A stretch of DNA of 64,000 bases from the NCBI GenBank assembly GCA_964036155.1, contig OZ038422.1:74795201-74859200 (forward strand), written 5' to 3'. Each line of letters opens with the position of its first letter. Position 1 is the first letter of the stretch. The notes under the pieces are model-generated. The model was not told the DNA's origin, did no database searches, and saw only the letters and a list, made by a program, of their open reading frames with translations. The position numbers and the translations under genes were made by a program. Positions 27,273 through 43,107 of the stretch are shown piece by piece. This stretch comes from Diploscapter coronatus. Lineage: Eukaryota > Nematoda > Chromadorea > Rhabditida > Rhabditidae.

Positions 27273-30200
27273 CTACTCCACTTCATCAGTGCCCGGATTG
27301 ACTCGGATGTCGTGCAGAGTGAAGTTGGGGTGTTTCAAGGCCAGGGCCGTCTGTCTGAAGGCTTCCCGAATGGGCTCGATATGCCTCACGCATCTGGAAA
27401 TTAGATTATCGCTGATAAAAAACTAATACTCTTATCACCTGGCCGTGTTCTGAAAGTCGTACGGCTCCTCGATGAAAATACAGTAGCGCTGTTGGTTCTG
27501 GGCCAATTCACTCCTGCAAGAACGATAAGTTCTTATCAATTTTATCAGAAGCTTTTCCCGACTTGTGAAAGACTCGGCCCGCCCTGATGGAGATGGCCAG
27601 GGAATCGAAGTCGAAAGTGGCGTAGTACTCGAAGAAGCCCACCAGCAGCTCGCCCACAGTCGCTGTGTTCGGAGGTCTTTCTGGAAAAATCAACAATTTT
27701 TCAAAAATTTGACGAATCACCCCCTGTAAAATTCACCATTTTTTTCTTTCTCCCCACATTTTCTAGCCTTAAACTAGTCAATTTTGCAAATTGGTAAACT
27801 GGCGAATTATACAGGTGGTCGAATGAAGAATTACGTGGCAAATCCTCTCTTATGTCCGCGTTCATGAGGAGCGTGTCCAGATTGACGAACTGCGCAAAGC
27901 GATGCGGGAAGAGATACTGCAGATTGGGCAGAACTGCAGGCTTCACTCCACACATCAGGTAGTGCAGGAGCAGCATGATCAGCGAGTAACTGAAAAAATC
28001 GATAAATCGATATTTTTACTTAAAAAAAAACCTATTGAAAGTGCCGTTCATGGAGTCGTTTATTCCATTCGTGATCGCCCAGTGCTTGATAAGCAGCGCG
28101 AGGGCTGGGAAACGGGGGTCGAGTCTGAAATTTTTTTATTTTTAATTTTTGATTCAAATTTAAAATTTCAAAATCTTTAAAACTTTCTATTCAAATCTCA
28201 TCTTTAAAGTTTCTATAGAAATCCTAACATCTTTCGAAATTTGATATTGAAATCTAGAACAGATTTGAAAATTTATAAGTTTGATCTAGAAATCTTGATT
28301 TTTCCTGTAGAAAACGCGGTACTCAGTATTCAAATTGCGGATCCGCAAAGAAAAATTCAACTGCGAATCAGCACGAATCGGCAGTTTGAACGCTGAGTGA
28401 TGACTCACTCCGCATAGTATCTGAGCAGATGGCTGTTGTAGATGCCCGGGATGTTGTTGACGTTGATGTCCAATTCGAGGTGCATCGGGTGGTTCAGCTC
28501 CATCTTGATGATGGGAACCTTGGCCTTGATGACGCTCATCTTCGCGATGCCCAGTCCACTGTCCTTCTGATTCCGAAGCATCGCGTTCACTTTGTGCAGT
28601 ATTTTTACCGCCACTCTGCAAAAAAAGTTACTGTAATTCGAGTACTGGGTTTAGTCAATCTATTTATTAATTCAACATAATCATTTTTTTAAATTTCACC
28701 AGTTTTTTTCTTGCTTTCACTAGAACTGGTAAATTTTAAAAAGGCAGTCATGGTGAACCGGTGAAAATTATACAGGGAGCTGAAACTTCGAATAAACTAT
28801 TGAGCTGTTCATTTTTCTTCGAAGGTGGATACAATGCTCAAATTTGCATTATGTGGCTTCCCGAAATTCGGCTTGAACCGGATGACTATTTTCCCGTACC
28901 GTTTGCAAGTGTCGTAGTTGAGTTTGGCGAACTGCGGGGTGCCATCCGGGTTGAGTCCAGGTAAAGCCATCGGCAGCGTCAGACATAGGTCCATGTCCGA
29001 ATTGTAGCTGCCACAGCCGTTCACTGTCGAGCCGACTGCAAACAGACGCGCATCTGGGCGTCTAAGAATCTGAAAGTAAATAAAAAGTTGTAGTTTTCCG
29101 GAAGATCAATTGATTTTTAGAAAATTCGTCCGTTTTCTTTTCCTCGCTTTCCCTATCCCTAAATTCAGATAAATTTCATATGCATATTTAGTGCTGGTGA
29201 GTTTTGCGCAAAAGCCTAAAGAGAATCAAACCTTTCTAATAGCCATCTCCAATTTTCCGCAGATGGACTGTTTATGTTGTAGGACATCGACCGACTGTTT
29301 GTTTGTGTTGTAGTGTCGCCAAATATCGCAATCCAATCTCTGGAATTATTGTTTTTTTTTTGTTTAACTTGGAACTGGCCTTAACAATGTTTTTCTTCAA
29401 TATATTTATGCATCGCAACATTTTAATCCAGAAGTTGAATTGCCTTATGAATCTGATACCTGGAAAGCAGGTTCGGCAGTCATTCGGAAGGCTTTGACCC
29501 TGTCGAAAATGCCGAGCAGAGCCGTGTTTGCGATCACTCCCACAGAGGTCCTCTCGTAGTCCAGAGGCAGCTCCACTTCGCTCGCCCACAATTCCACCTG
29601 CGTGCGGCTTGTTCCTGAACAAGTTCAATTTATTGGGATTGTTGTAAGTGCACCAGGATGCAAGTAGGTCTAGTTGTGCTCTTCATTGTCTCCAAGATGA
29701 ACCTGCGCAAAGAAAGGGGGAAGGGGTATTCGCGAGCCTTGACTATGTGTCTGCCCATTTTTGCTCTCTGCCCCCTCTTATTTTCCTTTAGTCTCGATGC
29801 GTGCGTCTCGCAGGTTATAGACGCAGAGTCCATACGAAAGGATTATCTCGAAGACAATGGAGAGTAAAATACACTAACTTGTATAAATTGAACCTTTAGG
29901 ACTTTTATCCCCAAGTATACTTTGCAAAATGCTATTTATTCTGATTTTCTAGGGAAACCAGCTTTTCATATTTATCATTCATCCTTTTCCGGGAAATAAC
30001 GTAAAAAATGAGTGAATTATGCAAAAAGTCGGGAAAACTGACCGATGATATGGACCAAGTTCCCCTCGTTACTGGTGCTAGCCCTCGGGTCGTTGAATTG
30101 AGGAGCTTCGTCACCGGAATCGTCCAGCACGATACACTCCTGCTGTTGTTGCTGTTGCTCAAGCTTGATCTGCTTCATTTCCTGCTTCTTTTTCTTCTTT

Positions 30201-30593
30201 TCCTAGAATTCTCGATTTTTCAGATATTCGATCATTCAATCAACAACATTTTCTTCCAATAAAAATTATAATAGTTCGCCTTTCAATTCTATTTCTTATC
30301 CTGGATTGTGAAATTGAAGAATCCTAATTTTTACATTTTCCGCTAAAAACATCGAGTGGCTCGATTTTTATCAGGTATTTTCCTACCAATCTGCGTCTCT
30401 TGGCCGGTTTCGGTCCATTTCCTCCATTGAAAGAATTTCCCGGATTTGGTGCGTTTTGATTGGGAGCCGGAATCCCATTTGCAATGGTCATTCCATTGGA
30501 CATTGTCGGCATTGGCATCTGTCCTGACTGTCCTTGATGTTGCTGCTGCTGCATCAAAGCGGCTATCCTCTTGCGATTCTTTTTCTTGCTCAT
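27273..30593 (-). CDS. GLD-2/TENT2-type cytoplasmic poly(A) RNA polymerase
   Basis: Non-canonical polymerases of this type add A (or U) to mRNA 3' ends in the cytoplasm, often in germ cells. The N-terminus is low-complexity (MSKKKNRKRIAALMQQQQ, an Asn/Pro/Gly-rich stretch, KRRR, then a Gln run EQQQQQQ). After VELWASEVELPLDYER comes the pre-domain DIWRHYNTNKQS. The nucleotidyltransferase core has the catalytic GSTVNGCGSYNSDMDLCL with two Asp, and the third Asp in LELDINVNN. The PAP-associated domain has LIKHWAITNGINDS, SYSLIMLLLHYLM, VGELLVGFFEYYATFDF and the nucleotide-recognition loop EEPYDFQNTAR. The end is NPGTDEVE. Length is about 560 aa. ATG 30593 follows TTTTCAGGCAAA, consistent with trans-splicing. 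At least three introns contain inverted-repeat elements. The exact paralogue cannot be told from sequence alone. Confidence 0.92.
27723..27815. mobile_element. TGTAAAATTC-family element in a poly(A) polymerase intron
   Basis: The left end CCTGTAAAATTCACCA and the reverse complement of the right end, CCTGTATAATTCGCCA, agree at 14 of 16 positions. It is 93 bp, non-coding, and the clearest member of the family. Confidence 0.7.
28321..28398. mobile_element. ACTCAGCGT-family element in a poly(A) polymerase intron
   Basis: The left end ACTCAGTATTCAAATTGC and the inverted right end ACTCAGCGTTCAAACTGC agree at 15 of 18 positions. The inside has GCGGATCCGC and CGAATCGGC, both shared with the larger element at 39608-39831. 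Length is 78 bp. Confidence 0.7.
28690..28776. mobile_element. Probable TGTAAAATTC-family element, poly(A) polymerase intron
   Basis: The left part TAAATTTCACCAGT and the right end CCGGTGAAAATTATACAGG are inverted and family-like. The left end is worn. Length is about 87 bp. Confidence 0.45.
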
Positions 30594-32065
30594 TTTGCCT
30601 GAAAATTTGCATAAATTGCGTAGAAAAAGAAAAAAAAATGAAGCATGAAAAAATAGGAGAAAATGTGAATCGGGTGACAACAATTATGCAGAGGCGTGTA
30701 AAGACAGACTCAGCTGATGGCATGCTCGCAAAACTTTCTTTTTAATTTTTTTCAATTTTGTGTTATTTGTTATATTTATTCTGCTCCCAGATGTTCCGAA
30801 AACAAAATAGAAATTTTAAAGGGGAAGAATAAATATGTTTCAGTTGCGAGGACGGTTTCTGCCTGGCCTTCTCTCCTTCGGGAACGACGTTGCTTGCCAG
30901 GCTCTGGGACGGCTCTGTACGAGTTACTCAATGAAATCTCACAACCTTCTGCTGCACTTGCATTTCCACAAATATACAGTAACCAGTCTGCTTTGGAGCA
31001 CATTTCCAAGTACTTGCAATCAAGATCCAGAAGACGAGGTCTTCATTGGAAGCAGGAGACCAAACTGTTGATTTGGAAATTCACCAAGTGAATTAGAGAT
31101 TTGAACATTTCTTGTGATTTCACGAAAAGAAGAAGATAAAAATATGAGAAGCCTTTTATTAAGACAAGAACAAGGATAGAGAAGTCATTGCCTCGCTAGC
31201 TTGTTTGAAAGGCTTCAGCCTCGATTTCAATTTTCATTTTTATGAGATCTCCCCTTAGTTCTAATTTGCTCTGATTCTATGTCAAGATTTTTTCCCTTTT
31301 AAATTGCATTTACGTGTAGGTAATTTCCCATAAAAACAATGGGCGATAAACTCGGGTGAAATTGCCTGAATAGCCAAGGGCGTTTTCAACTTTTCATTTC
31401 AACTTCGAACAGTCTATTTTCAAGTTTAGAAGATGTGTTCTATTTTTTCAACTACAAAATCTCTTTAATTTTTACTTTGCACGATTTTTCACCTGATTGC
31501 ATTTTTGCATCACTCGGTTCTCACGCCCTGCATTCTCACCGTTTCAGATGTGTTCACGAGCAAAAATGCCACTTCTCCTAGCAACCTAATTAGATTGCAC
31601 ATAACAGGTAATCAGGCAGAGTTTACACAAAAATGAGAATGTTGTTAGAGAAAAGTGCTCTCTAGAATAGGTAGAAAGGGGGATAATAGCGAGTTTGCGA
31701 ATTAACACCTTCTGCCCGTCTCCTTGCAAAGAAAGAGACCACTTCCATTTTTTGTATCGGAAAAGTACTCGGCCTTCCAATTCCCCAACTATCAAAACAC
31801 CTTGCGCTTTAATTTCCGTAATTCGCACTCCGATCACATTCCACTTTTTCTTCAGGAAATGCACGAGAAAACCACTCCTCATTACCTTTGAAACTCCGTT
31901 GGAATTTTTAGCCATTCGTACAAAGCTAGCTACTGGGCATTTTTTGCTATTTCCGATTTCCGATCAGACTTGCTGCTCTATTTAAACTCACGATTTCATC
32001 AACACATCCCTTATTCTTTAATTTTGCGAAGTGCAAATTCAGCCGATTTCAGGTACAGTATTTGG
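30594..32065. other. Intergenic region between poly(A) polymerase (-) and the 201-aa gene (+)
   Basis: About 1.47 kb of promoter-side sequence for two divergent genes. An open stretch on + at 30839-31091, directly after TATGTTTCAG, is exon-like (…GTALYELLNEISQPSAALAF…) but ends in a stop, and no partner exon or start was found. It could be a terminal exon of an unseen gene or chance. The remainder shows nothing recognisable. Confidence 0.45.
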
Positions 32066-33262
32066 ATGAAAGAAGAGCCGATTCCTCTGCGTCTACCACC
32101 CTGTCTCAAGTCTTTTCAGGACGTGCCTCTGTCTGCTGCGGCCAAGTGGAAATCGCGCTCCAAATCACCCCCCAAAGCTCCGCCCCGAGCGAATCAAAGT
32201 CAGATGTAAGCGGATTTCCCTTCAAACAAACTTTACAGATAATTGCTATGCACTTCTTTTGAAGTGATATTTAAACTAGCCATTATCTGCTAGAATTTGC
32301 CATTCTATCGCGAAAACACTATCAAGATTGACAATTTGAGGGTGTTAGAAAGTTGTTTGACATTTTCTAAAATTCACGAATTTGAGAATCAATTATTTCC
32401 GATGAAATTTCGAATTTCCCATGGACGCTTTTACATTTTCCCAGCACAGTTCTTGTTCTTGTCGAATGCTAGAAAAATGGCTGTGATAAAATCTTTTAAA
32501 GGGAAATAGAAAATTTTAGATTATCAACTAGAAGCGCTCTAAATTTTCACCTGTCTTTCCCTTTTTCTTTACAGATGAAAAGAACTTCATTTCCCTTTAA
32601 CATTCCCCTAAAAAATTGTTTTCCAAGTTTTGCGCAGAGCGTCAAAGCCGAAATCGATTTGTGCTTACGTTTTAATGATTTCCATGAATGTTTCATTTCT
32701 CTAAATGTTCACTCTTTACTTCCTCGAAAATGTTCGTTTTTGTTTGTAGAATCAGAAACAAGCTGGCCGATCAGGACAATTCCTTCCTCAACAGGACCTA
32801 CACTATCGACACGAATAAGCGTGAGAGGGAGAAGGAGTTTGGAATTGAAGGCATTTCTTATCCTCAACTCGGAAACATCTTATACTAATTTTTGCAGACG
32901 CAATCCGAGGCTTCACCACTAGAGCGAGCAGTTGCGGTCCACGGCGTTCTGCGAAACTTTCGATCGATGAAAAGAGGTTCGACTTTTCTCAAGGGATTTC
33001 TTGTATTAGTCACCCATATTCATTCTTTTCGGAGAAAAGGGATAAGCGATACAAAAGGGTGATTAATGCAATGAGCCTCGGTGTGTCCCCAAGAAACTCG
33101 AATTTTAGGTCTCATTCTGAAAAATCGTCAGTATTCTCGTCAAATTGCAAACTACCCACCCTAAACAATAATCACACAGAAAACAAAATGTGCACTCTCA
33201 GACCCTGGTCCATGGCGCAAGAAGAATTGACGAAATACAAGTCTTCGCTCAAAAATACTTGA
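32066..33262 (+). CDS. Unrecognised 201-aa protein, three exons
   Basis: I do not recognise the family. Exons are 32066-32205, 32750-32850 and 32898-33262 (140, 101 and 365 nt, total 606 nt, exactly in frame to TGA). The start follows GATTTCAG by 13 nt, which suggests a spliced leader. The protein begins MKEEPIPLRLPPCLKSF, has a basic segment rich in Ser/Pro/Lys (KWKSRSKSPPKAPPRANQ), then NKLADQDNSFLNRTYTIDTN, KREREKEFGIEG and RGFTTRASSCGPRRSAK, and a Ser/Asn-rich C-terminal third. No signal peptide or membrane segment is seen; it is probably cytosolic or nuclear and partly disordered. The second intron uses a GC donor. Codons directly upstream of the ATG (TAC AGT ATT TGG) are also open, so an earlier exon cannot be excluded. 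Confidence 0.6.
32851..32897 (+). other. GC-AG intron (47 nt) in the 201-aa gene
   Basis: The sequence between GGAATTGAAG and ACGCAATCCG contains no GT at all, so no canonical donor exists. A GC donor (GAAG|GCATTT) with acceptor TTTTTGCAG removes a TAA-containing 47 nt and joins two frames, leaving an open run of 121 codons downstream. Confidence 0.7.
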
Positions 33263-33590
33263 ACCTTCTCATTTTGAAAAAGAATTACTTCATACGGTGT
33301 ACTTTGAACATTACTGGAACTTTTTATCAAACTTGTCCTAACTTATAAATTTGTCTCACTGTCACAATATAGCAACCTGTCTTAAGTAAACCAGAAAAAA
33401 CTCTAGGCATAAAAATAAGATAACAATTTAAAGCTAACGATAAATGCAACAAGATAAATTATTACGGTACGAATCTAAAAATGAATAATTTAACACAATG
33501 GAAAGATTTAATTTGAAATGATCGAATGAATTGCACTTATCACAATCTCTCAAATGAAATGATAAAGTACCCTTTTTGGCAATGTGAAGT
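33263..33590. other. Convergent 3' region
   Basis: 328 bp between the 201-aa gene (+) and the SLC37-like gene (-). A/T-rich, no feature recognised. Confidence 0.5.
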
Positions 33591-36215
33591 TTAGTCGTCA
33601 TGTTCGGTGTCCAGAAGGGGCGTCGTTTCCATTCCATATCTTCTCAGGGCTTTCAGATCAAGGATGCAGCGTTTGGCAATGGCCAGAATGGCAAGAACGT
33701 TCAGCCCCATGAAGAAATAGAACACGGTTTCCCAGCCGAAAGTATCCTGGGAAAGACAAATTTTTTTCGTAAGTGATAAGCAATCACCTGAACAACGGGG
33801 ATGATGATCTGTCCCAGAGCGGATCCGGCAGAGCCCGTTCCGTCCAGAATGCCAGACACAGTGGACATGGCCTGTGAATTGCCAGCTAGGGCGGGCTGCG
33901 AGCCGAGGTCGATCGAAATCGAGCCCACAATCAGGTTGTACGGCCCGGAGACGGTCACACCCACTGTCGTCATGACGAGGGAGTTCCAGAACATATATGG
34001 GCCTGGAAAAATACATTTCTTTATATAAAAAAATGGAAAAAATTTAGCAGGAAAAGTGGTTTGTATAGAAAAAACGGGCGAATTTTATAAGAGAAATAAA
34101 TTTTGCAAAAGAAAATTTTTAAAGAACAATTAAAAAAGAAACATACCGATATGCGCATAGATGAAGAGTGATCCAATGGAGCAGATCAAGAGTGCCACAA
34201 TCAAAGGAGATCGACAGCCCATTCTGTCTGTAATGTACCCGCCCACCACACTGCCCGCAATACCTCCGATGTCGTACCAAATGCTCAGCTGATCGGCCTG
34301 TAATCAAATTCTTTTTTTAAACATATTTAAATCACCGTTTATGTAGGGAGGCCAAATGAATTTTCAGGGTTGATACTCGTAGGAAGATTTGACATTTATC
34401 TGATCGGCGAGATTTTCCGAAGCATAATGCTTTTTTCAGATTTTCGAAAATGGTTCAGTGGGACAAAGCTATGCTCATTTTTGTGCCACGTACTTTTTTC
34501 GGAGTCGCTTCTCATTTTATTCAGTCAGTCAGTTCTCAGTATTTCGATAAGGTACAGAATTAGAATTTTATCATGCGGAAAATTATCACTTTGTGGAATT
34601 GCATTGCGTATTTTCACTACTCAACTCATTGCGTGGTGAACTGTTGCACACTGAGAAGAAAAAACAATAATTTTTTCGCCAATTTTTAATCCGGGGAAAT
34701 GTTTTCATCGCATTTGTGCTATTGGTTGGTGAAAAACGGTGAAACACGTGATATGCAGATTGATATCGTAGTTTCAAAATGTTTGAGCATTTTTGAAGTA
34801 GGCCTTAATTTTCGAGATACCGGGATGCCGATATCTAACTTTGAGATCTTTAAGGGCTTTAGGAGAAAATCCAGAGTAATTATACAAATACAATTTTCAT
34901 GATTATCAACTAGGATCCCGGCTAGATAAGTCGGGAAAATGCAGCCGAAAATTTCTAATGCATAATTCTAATGCCAATTTTGGCATTTCTGTTTATTTAT
35001 GAGTATTCTACCTGCGATTCTTCCCAGTGATATGCCTCTGTCAGATACAACGGCAGCCAGAAGAAGAAGGCGTAGTTGACGAGCTTCAGACAGGCATTGC
35101 ACAGGCAGTACTGAAATCGAGATGATAAGGAATGGTAGCTGATAAAATTAGCAACCGCCAAGACGCCAGGCAGAAACACAGCCTCGATAAGTCCGATCGG
35201 TTCCGGCTCTTCCTCTGTCCCATTGCGCGAACTGGCACTCGATCTAGATCTCATTGGTCTGAGTGTTCCTGTCTGATAAGGTTTATCTGTAAGAAAAAAG
35301 TACCGTCTTCTCCTCTCGCCGTCCAGACTCTCATAATTCGCCTCGTGCGGCTTGCTGTCGATGCAAAGCAGCACCACTCCAGCGCCCAGAAAGATCAGTG
35401 CGGAATTGAACAGGAACGTGTACTGCAATTTAAAACATATCTTTGAAAATTCTAATCTCCTACTTCATATCCAAGCGGTAGAATTGCAGCAGTGAAGATG
35501 GAGCCCACAATGTTGCCGACAGGCTGGCAAGCGGCCCACGCGCCCATCACAAAACCACGATTGCCCTTCCCAAACCAATTCGCCTGAAATGCTTATCGTT
35601 TTGGCAGAACCTTTGGAAGAAAAGATAACCATAATAGCGATTTCACTGGGCCACCCGCAGGCCTGCACCAGCCCGAAGAGAATGTACGTGAAGATGTAGT
35701 AGGGCACCGAGTAGAAGTTGAACCATTTGGGCAGCGTTCCGAACATGGTCAGCTAAAATGATAAAAATTGATAAAATGATTTTTTTAAATAAAAAATCGA
35801 TAAAATCTACAGTAATCGCGGATCCAACCATCCCCGCGGCAACGACTTTCTTGGGATCGAGTCTGTCTCCCAGCACTCCCCAGAAGAACAGAGCCAGTGC
35901 GTACGCGGCCATGAACACGGCGTCCAGAGAGCCCAGAAATGCCTTCGCTTCGCTGTCCGAATTGAAAAGTGGCTAAAATAACTCAAAAGCTACAGTAGTC
36001 CTGATGCTTCCCTTACTTTGTGTGTGACATTCGACATCCAGTCAGCTTTCATCGACGATTTCACTCCACTCAACGCCTTGCGACTCGCGTGATACAGGCC
36101 ATAACTGCAATTGAGACAATTAAAGATGGTTTAAGTGTAATTAGAGGAACTAAATAATTAAGTACCTTCCGAAGGTAATTAAGAAGACGAGCAGCTTCTT
36201 GGTGAGTCGCAACAT
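33591..36215 (-). CDS. SLC37-family sugar-phosphate/phosphate antiporter
   Basis: SLC37 proteins are major-facilitator carriers of the organophosphate:phosphate antiporter group, usually in the ER membrane. The protein starts MLRLTKKLLVFLITFG and continues SYGLYHASRKALSGVKSSM, the typical N-terminal block of SLC37A1/A2. TM segments include AVFMAAYALALFFWGVLGDRLD (the MFS GxLxDR loop), YIFTYILFGLVQACGWPS, NWFGKGNRGFVMGAWAACQP, AFFFWLPLYLTEAYHWEE, GGYITDRMGCR and QDTFGWETVFYFFMG. There is a polar, Arg/Ser-rich central loop between TM6 and TM7 (RSRSSASSRNGTEEEPEP). The tail ends TPLLDTEHDD. Around 12 TM segments. One intron is about 680 nt (34302-35010); the rest are short. It lies 357 bp downstream of CWC15 on the same strand. 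Confidence 0.92.
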
Positions 36216-36572
36216 TCTCTTCCTGCTGCTGCTGTTGCTGCCCCTTCAAAAGTTCATGTTAGTCCAAATCCATGAATTTCTACAAAAAACGATATGTTCT
36301 TGGGCTCAACCACATGATTCTGAAAAATAAGATTCAGGATTGTTGATAAACATTTATTCCTCAACAAAAAACCGGTAAAATCAAATAGTCCAAAAATGGA
36401 ATAGAAAAAACGAAAGGTTGAAAGTGAACATGGGGCGTGCAGACTGAGGCTGCTTTGAGTGGAGATAAAATCTAGGAGGAGATTGAATTAATGAGATTTG
36501 GAAACAGGAAAAGGATATGATCAATGAATTAATAGACGAAATAATCGACAGAATAAGTAAAAAATAATGAAA
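36216..36572. other. Spacer between CWC15 and SLC37-like gene
   Basis: 357 bp. On the minus strand there are two acceptor-like sites (TTTTTCAG near 36325 and TTTTTTGTAG near 36285) followed by CAG/CAA repeats just before the SLC37 ATG. This would fit spliced-leader addition, including SL2-type within an operon. Confidence 0.4.
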
Positions 36573-37806
36573 TTATTTGATGTACTTGTCCATGAACTTC
36601 TTGTGAAACTCGGAACGAATGGCGTCGTTGATGAACGTCGACTCCTTCTTTCTGTCGTCCAGACCTGCAAAATAGAATTTTTAAGAGAGCTCGAAGTTTA
36701 AAACTTTGACTCCACTAAAAGCCAAATTCGCCCAGGTTAGACCCCCTGACCCTCAACTTCGAAAATAAGCTTCTCGTTGAAGAAAATATACGGAAATTTA
36801 AAATTTGAGCTAGGCCCGGTCTTTTCTAAGTTTGTTATTGAAATTTGGATTCAACAATTTTTTATTTTTTAGAAAATGCTCACCTTTAGCGCAATTCTTG
36901 AAGACGACGTCGTCGTCCCATCTGCGTTTGACTTTGAATTCCCCTTCGGAGTTCGAGGAAGTGCTTCCCGGATTGAGGAGGGGGTTTCCAGCGAGGATGT
37001 TGGCCATTCTGATTCGCTCCTCTTCCTTCTTTGTAGCCTCGTCCTTGGCGGCTTTTTCTGCAGCCCGCTCCTTCTTGATCTTCTCCAATTCGGCCATCAA
37101 CGCGGCTGTGTCCTCATCATCGTCGTCCGATTCGTCCGAGCTCGTTTCGCCCTGGAAAACATATTTTTTCCAAGAACATTTGGAATTTTTTTAGCAAAAT
37201 AACTTTTCAGGGCATATGAAATGTTTTGAAACCTTCAACTCCTCAGAGAATATTCTAATTTTAGAGTTACAGTACCTCCTCAATAGGTTCATCAGCGTCG
37301 ACAGCGGCCGCACTGGCTGCGATTTCCTCCATTCTCTGCTTCTTGGCTGAGCTGCTTCCAGAAGACGAGCCTCCTTCTCTGCCTCGCTTCTCCTTCAACG
37401 CACCCCTTTCTCGTTCTTCAAGCTCGCGACGCAAGTCCTGAATATTCGAGTTTTGCTTACTATAGATGTTTATTCGTTTTTACAACATTCAAACATTGTC
37501 TCTGACTGTAGCTTGTTAGTAGTTCTTTTCGAAACGAATTTCGAATTTGTGAAACCGTCATTACAATTTTCGTATAGTTCAACTTGAAAAAAAAAAAGAT
37601 TTGATATTATAGCAAGTTTAACGCAAACTGTTGACCTTAGCCCTGAGTTCCTCCTCAGTGCCCTGTCCAGTCTGTCTGTACTTGAGTTTGGTGTGACTGG
37701 GCATATCCTTGCTGGAGTACTGTTGCGACAGCTTCGAGAGGTCGTTCTCCCCCTTGCCTGTGCCGCCCCGCGCGGGGTGGAACGTCGGTCTGTGGGCCGT
37801 CGTCAT
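36573..37806 (-). CDS. cwc-15: CWC15 spliceosome component
   Basis: Cwc15 is a small, largely disordered protein that threads through the catalytic spliceosome together with the Prp19/CDC5L complex. Its N-terminus is almost invariant: [40 protein letters not shown]. After [10 protein letters not shown] comes a variable acid/Ser-rich middle ([19 protein letters not shown]), then [51 protein letters not shown] and the conserved end [14 protein letters not shown]. Every block has its counterpart in human CWC15. Four coding introns; one before the last exon is about 220 nt. Length is about 230 aa. It is nuclear. SART1, another splicing factor, is in the same window but not adjacent. Confidence 0.96.
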
Positions 37807-38673
37807 TCTTCTAAAATTTACAAAACTCGGGCTCATGTATAATTCATTAGACCACCAATTTGTAAAGCTCAGCCATTTCTATTTCCCAACCCTAGAGCCC
37901 AGCGAATTTTACAAATTGATGGCGTTGAATTATATAAAAGTTAAAGAAAAAAAGGCAAATTCGGGATGGAGCTAAAAATATAACGAAAAATGAACAAAAA
38001 TCGACAACGTATATGGAAGAGACGAGAGATGGATGAGAGTGCAGAGAAAAGGGGAGATAGACGCGTATGCAGCGAAATGCAGGCCCTGAGAAAGAGGAAG
38101 GGGAGAGGAGAGAGGAGGAAAGGGGAAGGAAGGGAGGAAAGGGCTGGCCTAGCCTGGCTAGGTTGTATGGCTGCATGGCTGTGCTCGCTTCAATCGAATG
38201 CACAAATGCACAAGGCCAAGGGGGAGGGCACTCAAATCCCGATCCCCGAAACCGTCCTTCCATTAACTTTGAGCCCAGTTGACTGTACTTTCTATCCTGG
38301 TTCGTCGATTCGTGATAAATTGATAATCCTCCCCTGGTTTTATGTGTCATCTCGCTTCGTTCATCGTTACATTTTATAGCCAACTATGTTTTTTTCTTTC
38401 TGCATTTTGCATTGATTTTTTCCTCTTTTTGTGTTGATTTCGAATTTCAATGCGTGCAAAACTCGATCCGCGCGCATTTTGATGGGTGAATTATTGTGAG
38501 CGGTTGCAGAGAAACGAAGCAGACGAGAATTGCGTGCGGACGGGCAGAGCGAAGAGCGAACAGAGGGAAACTGAGCAACCTGGCGAGTAGACAGTGAACA
38601 CTGCACTGAACACGGAGAACATCGTGAGCATCGTTGTGAGCATCTGAAGAACTGAAGAGGAACTGGATGAACG
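37807..38673. promoter_or_regulatory. Divergent promoter region, CWC15 (-) and PP2A B56 (+)
   Basis: 867 bp. It contains an inverted-repeat element (37836-37913), a purine-rich tract (about 38020-38150, mostly GGA/GAA), and a region of GAGC/CAGA repeats just before the PP2A ATG that is probably its 5' UTR. Open frames on both strands here are by-products of the biased tract. Confidence 0.5.
37836..37913. mobile_element. TGTAAAATTC-family element upstream of CWC15
   Basis: The left end TGTATAATTCATTAGA and the right end CCCAGCGAATTTTACA form family-type inverted ends. Length is about 78 bp. It sits just 30 bp from the CWC15 start codon, inside its probable leader or promoter. Confidence 0.55.
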
Positions 38674-42889
<4,216 letters not shown>

Positions 42890-43009
42890 CCTCCTCCTCT
42901 CCTTCCCCAGTTCCTTCAATTCTGCTCCCAAATCCGGTATAGTCCTGTTGTCCGTTCCTCCCTTTTATCTCCTATCCTTTAAGAAGCGTTGAGACCTCGT
43001 ACACTCCGT

Positions 43010-43107
43010 GACGAACATTGAGAAACAGCGTTGTTCGATTAAAAGAAGTACAGAGAAGTAATGTTCTCTGTACTCGTGCCGAATAACGCTATTTCGCAAT
43101 ATTCGTC
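43010..43107. ncRNA. Long near-perfect hairpin, candidate small-RNA precursor or foldback element
   Basis: The inner arms GTACAGAGAA and TTCTCTGTAC pair perfectly over the 6-nt loop GTAATG. Outwards, GACGAACATTGAGAAACAGC and the sequence after it pair with CGCTATTTCGCAATATTCGTC on the other side, with about 25 of 29 positions matching. Total is 98 nt. It lies about 120 bp past the B56 stop codon, probably in or just after its 3' UTR. Confidence 0.45.

Noticed and set aside
30717..31091. Exon-like + strand frames after TATGTTTCAG
   Set aside because: All three + frames are partly open and the minus frame too; no partner exon or start with matching phase was found, so it is left as unassigned sequence.
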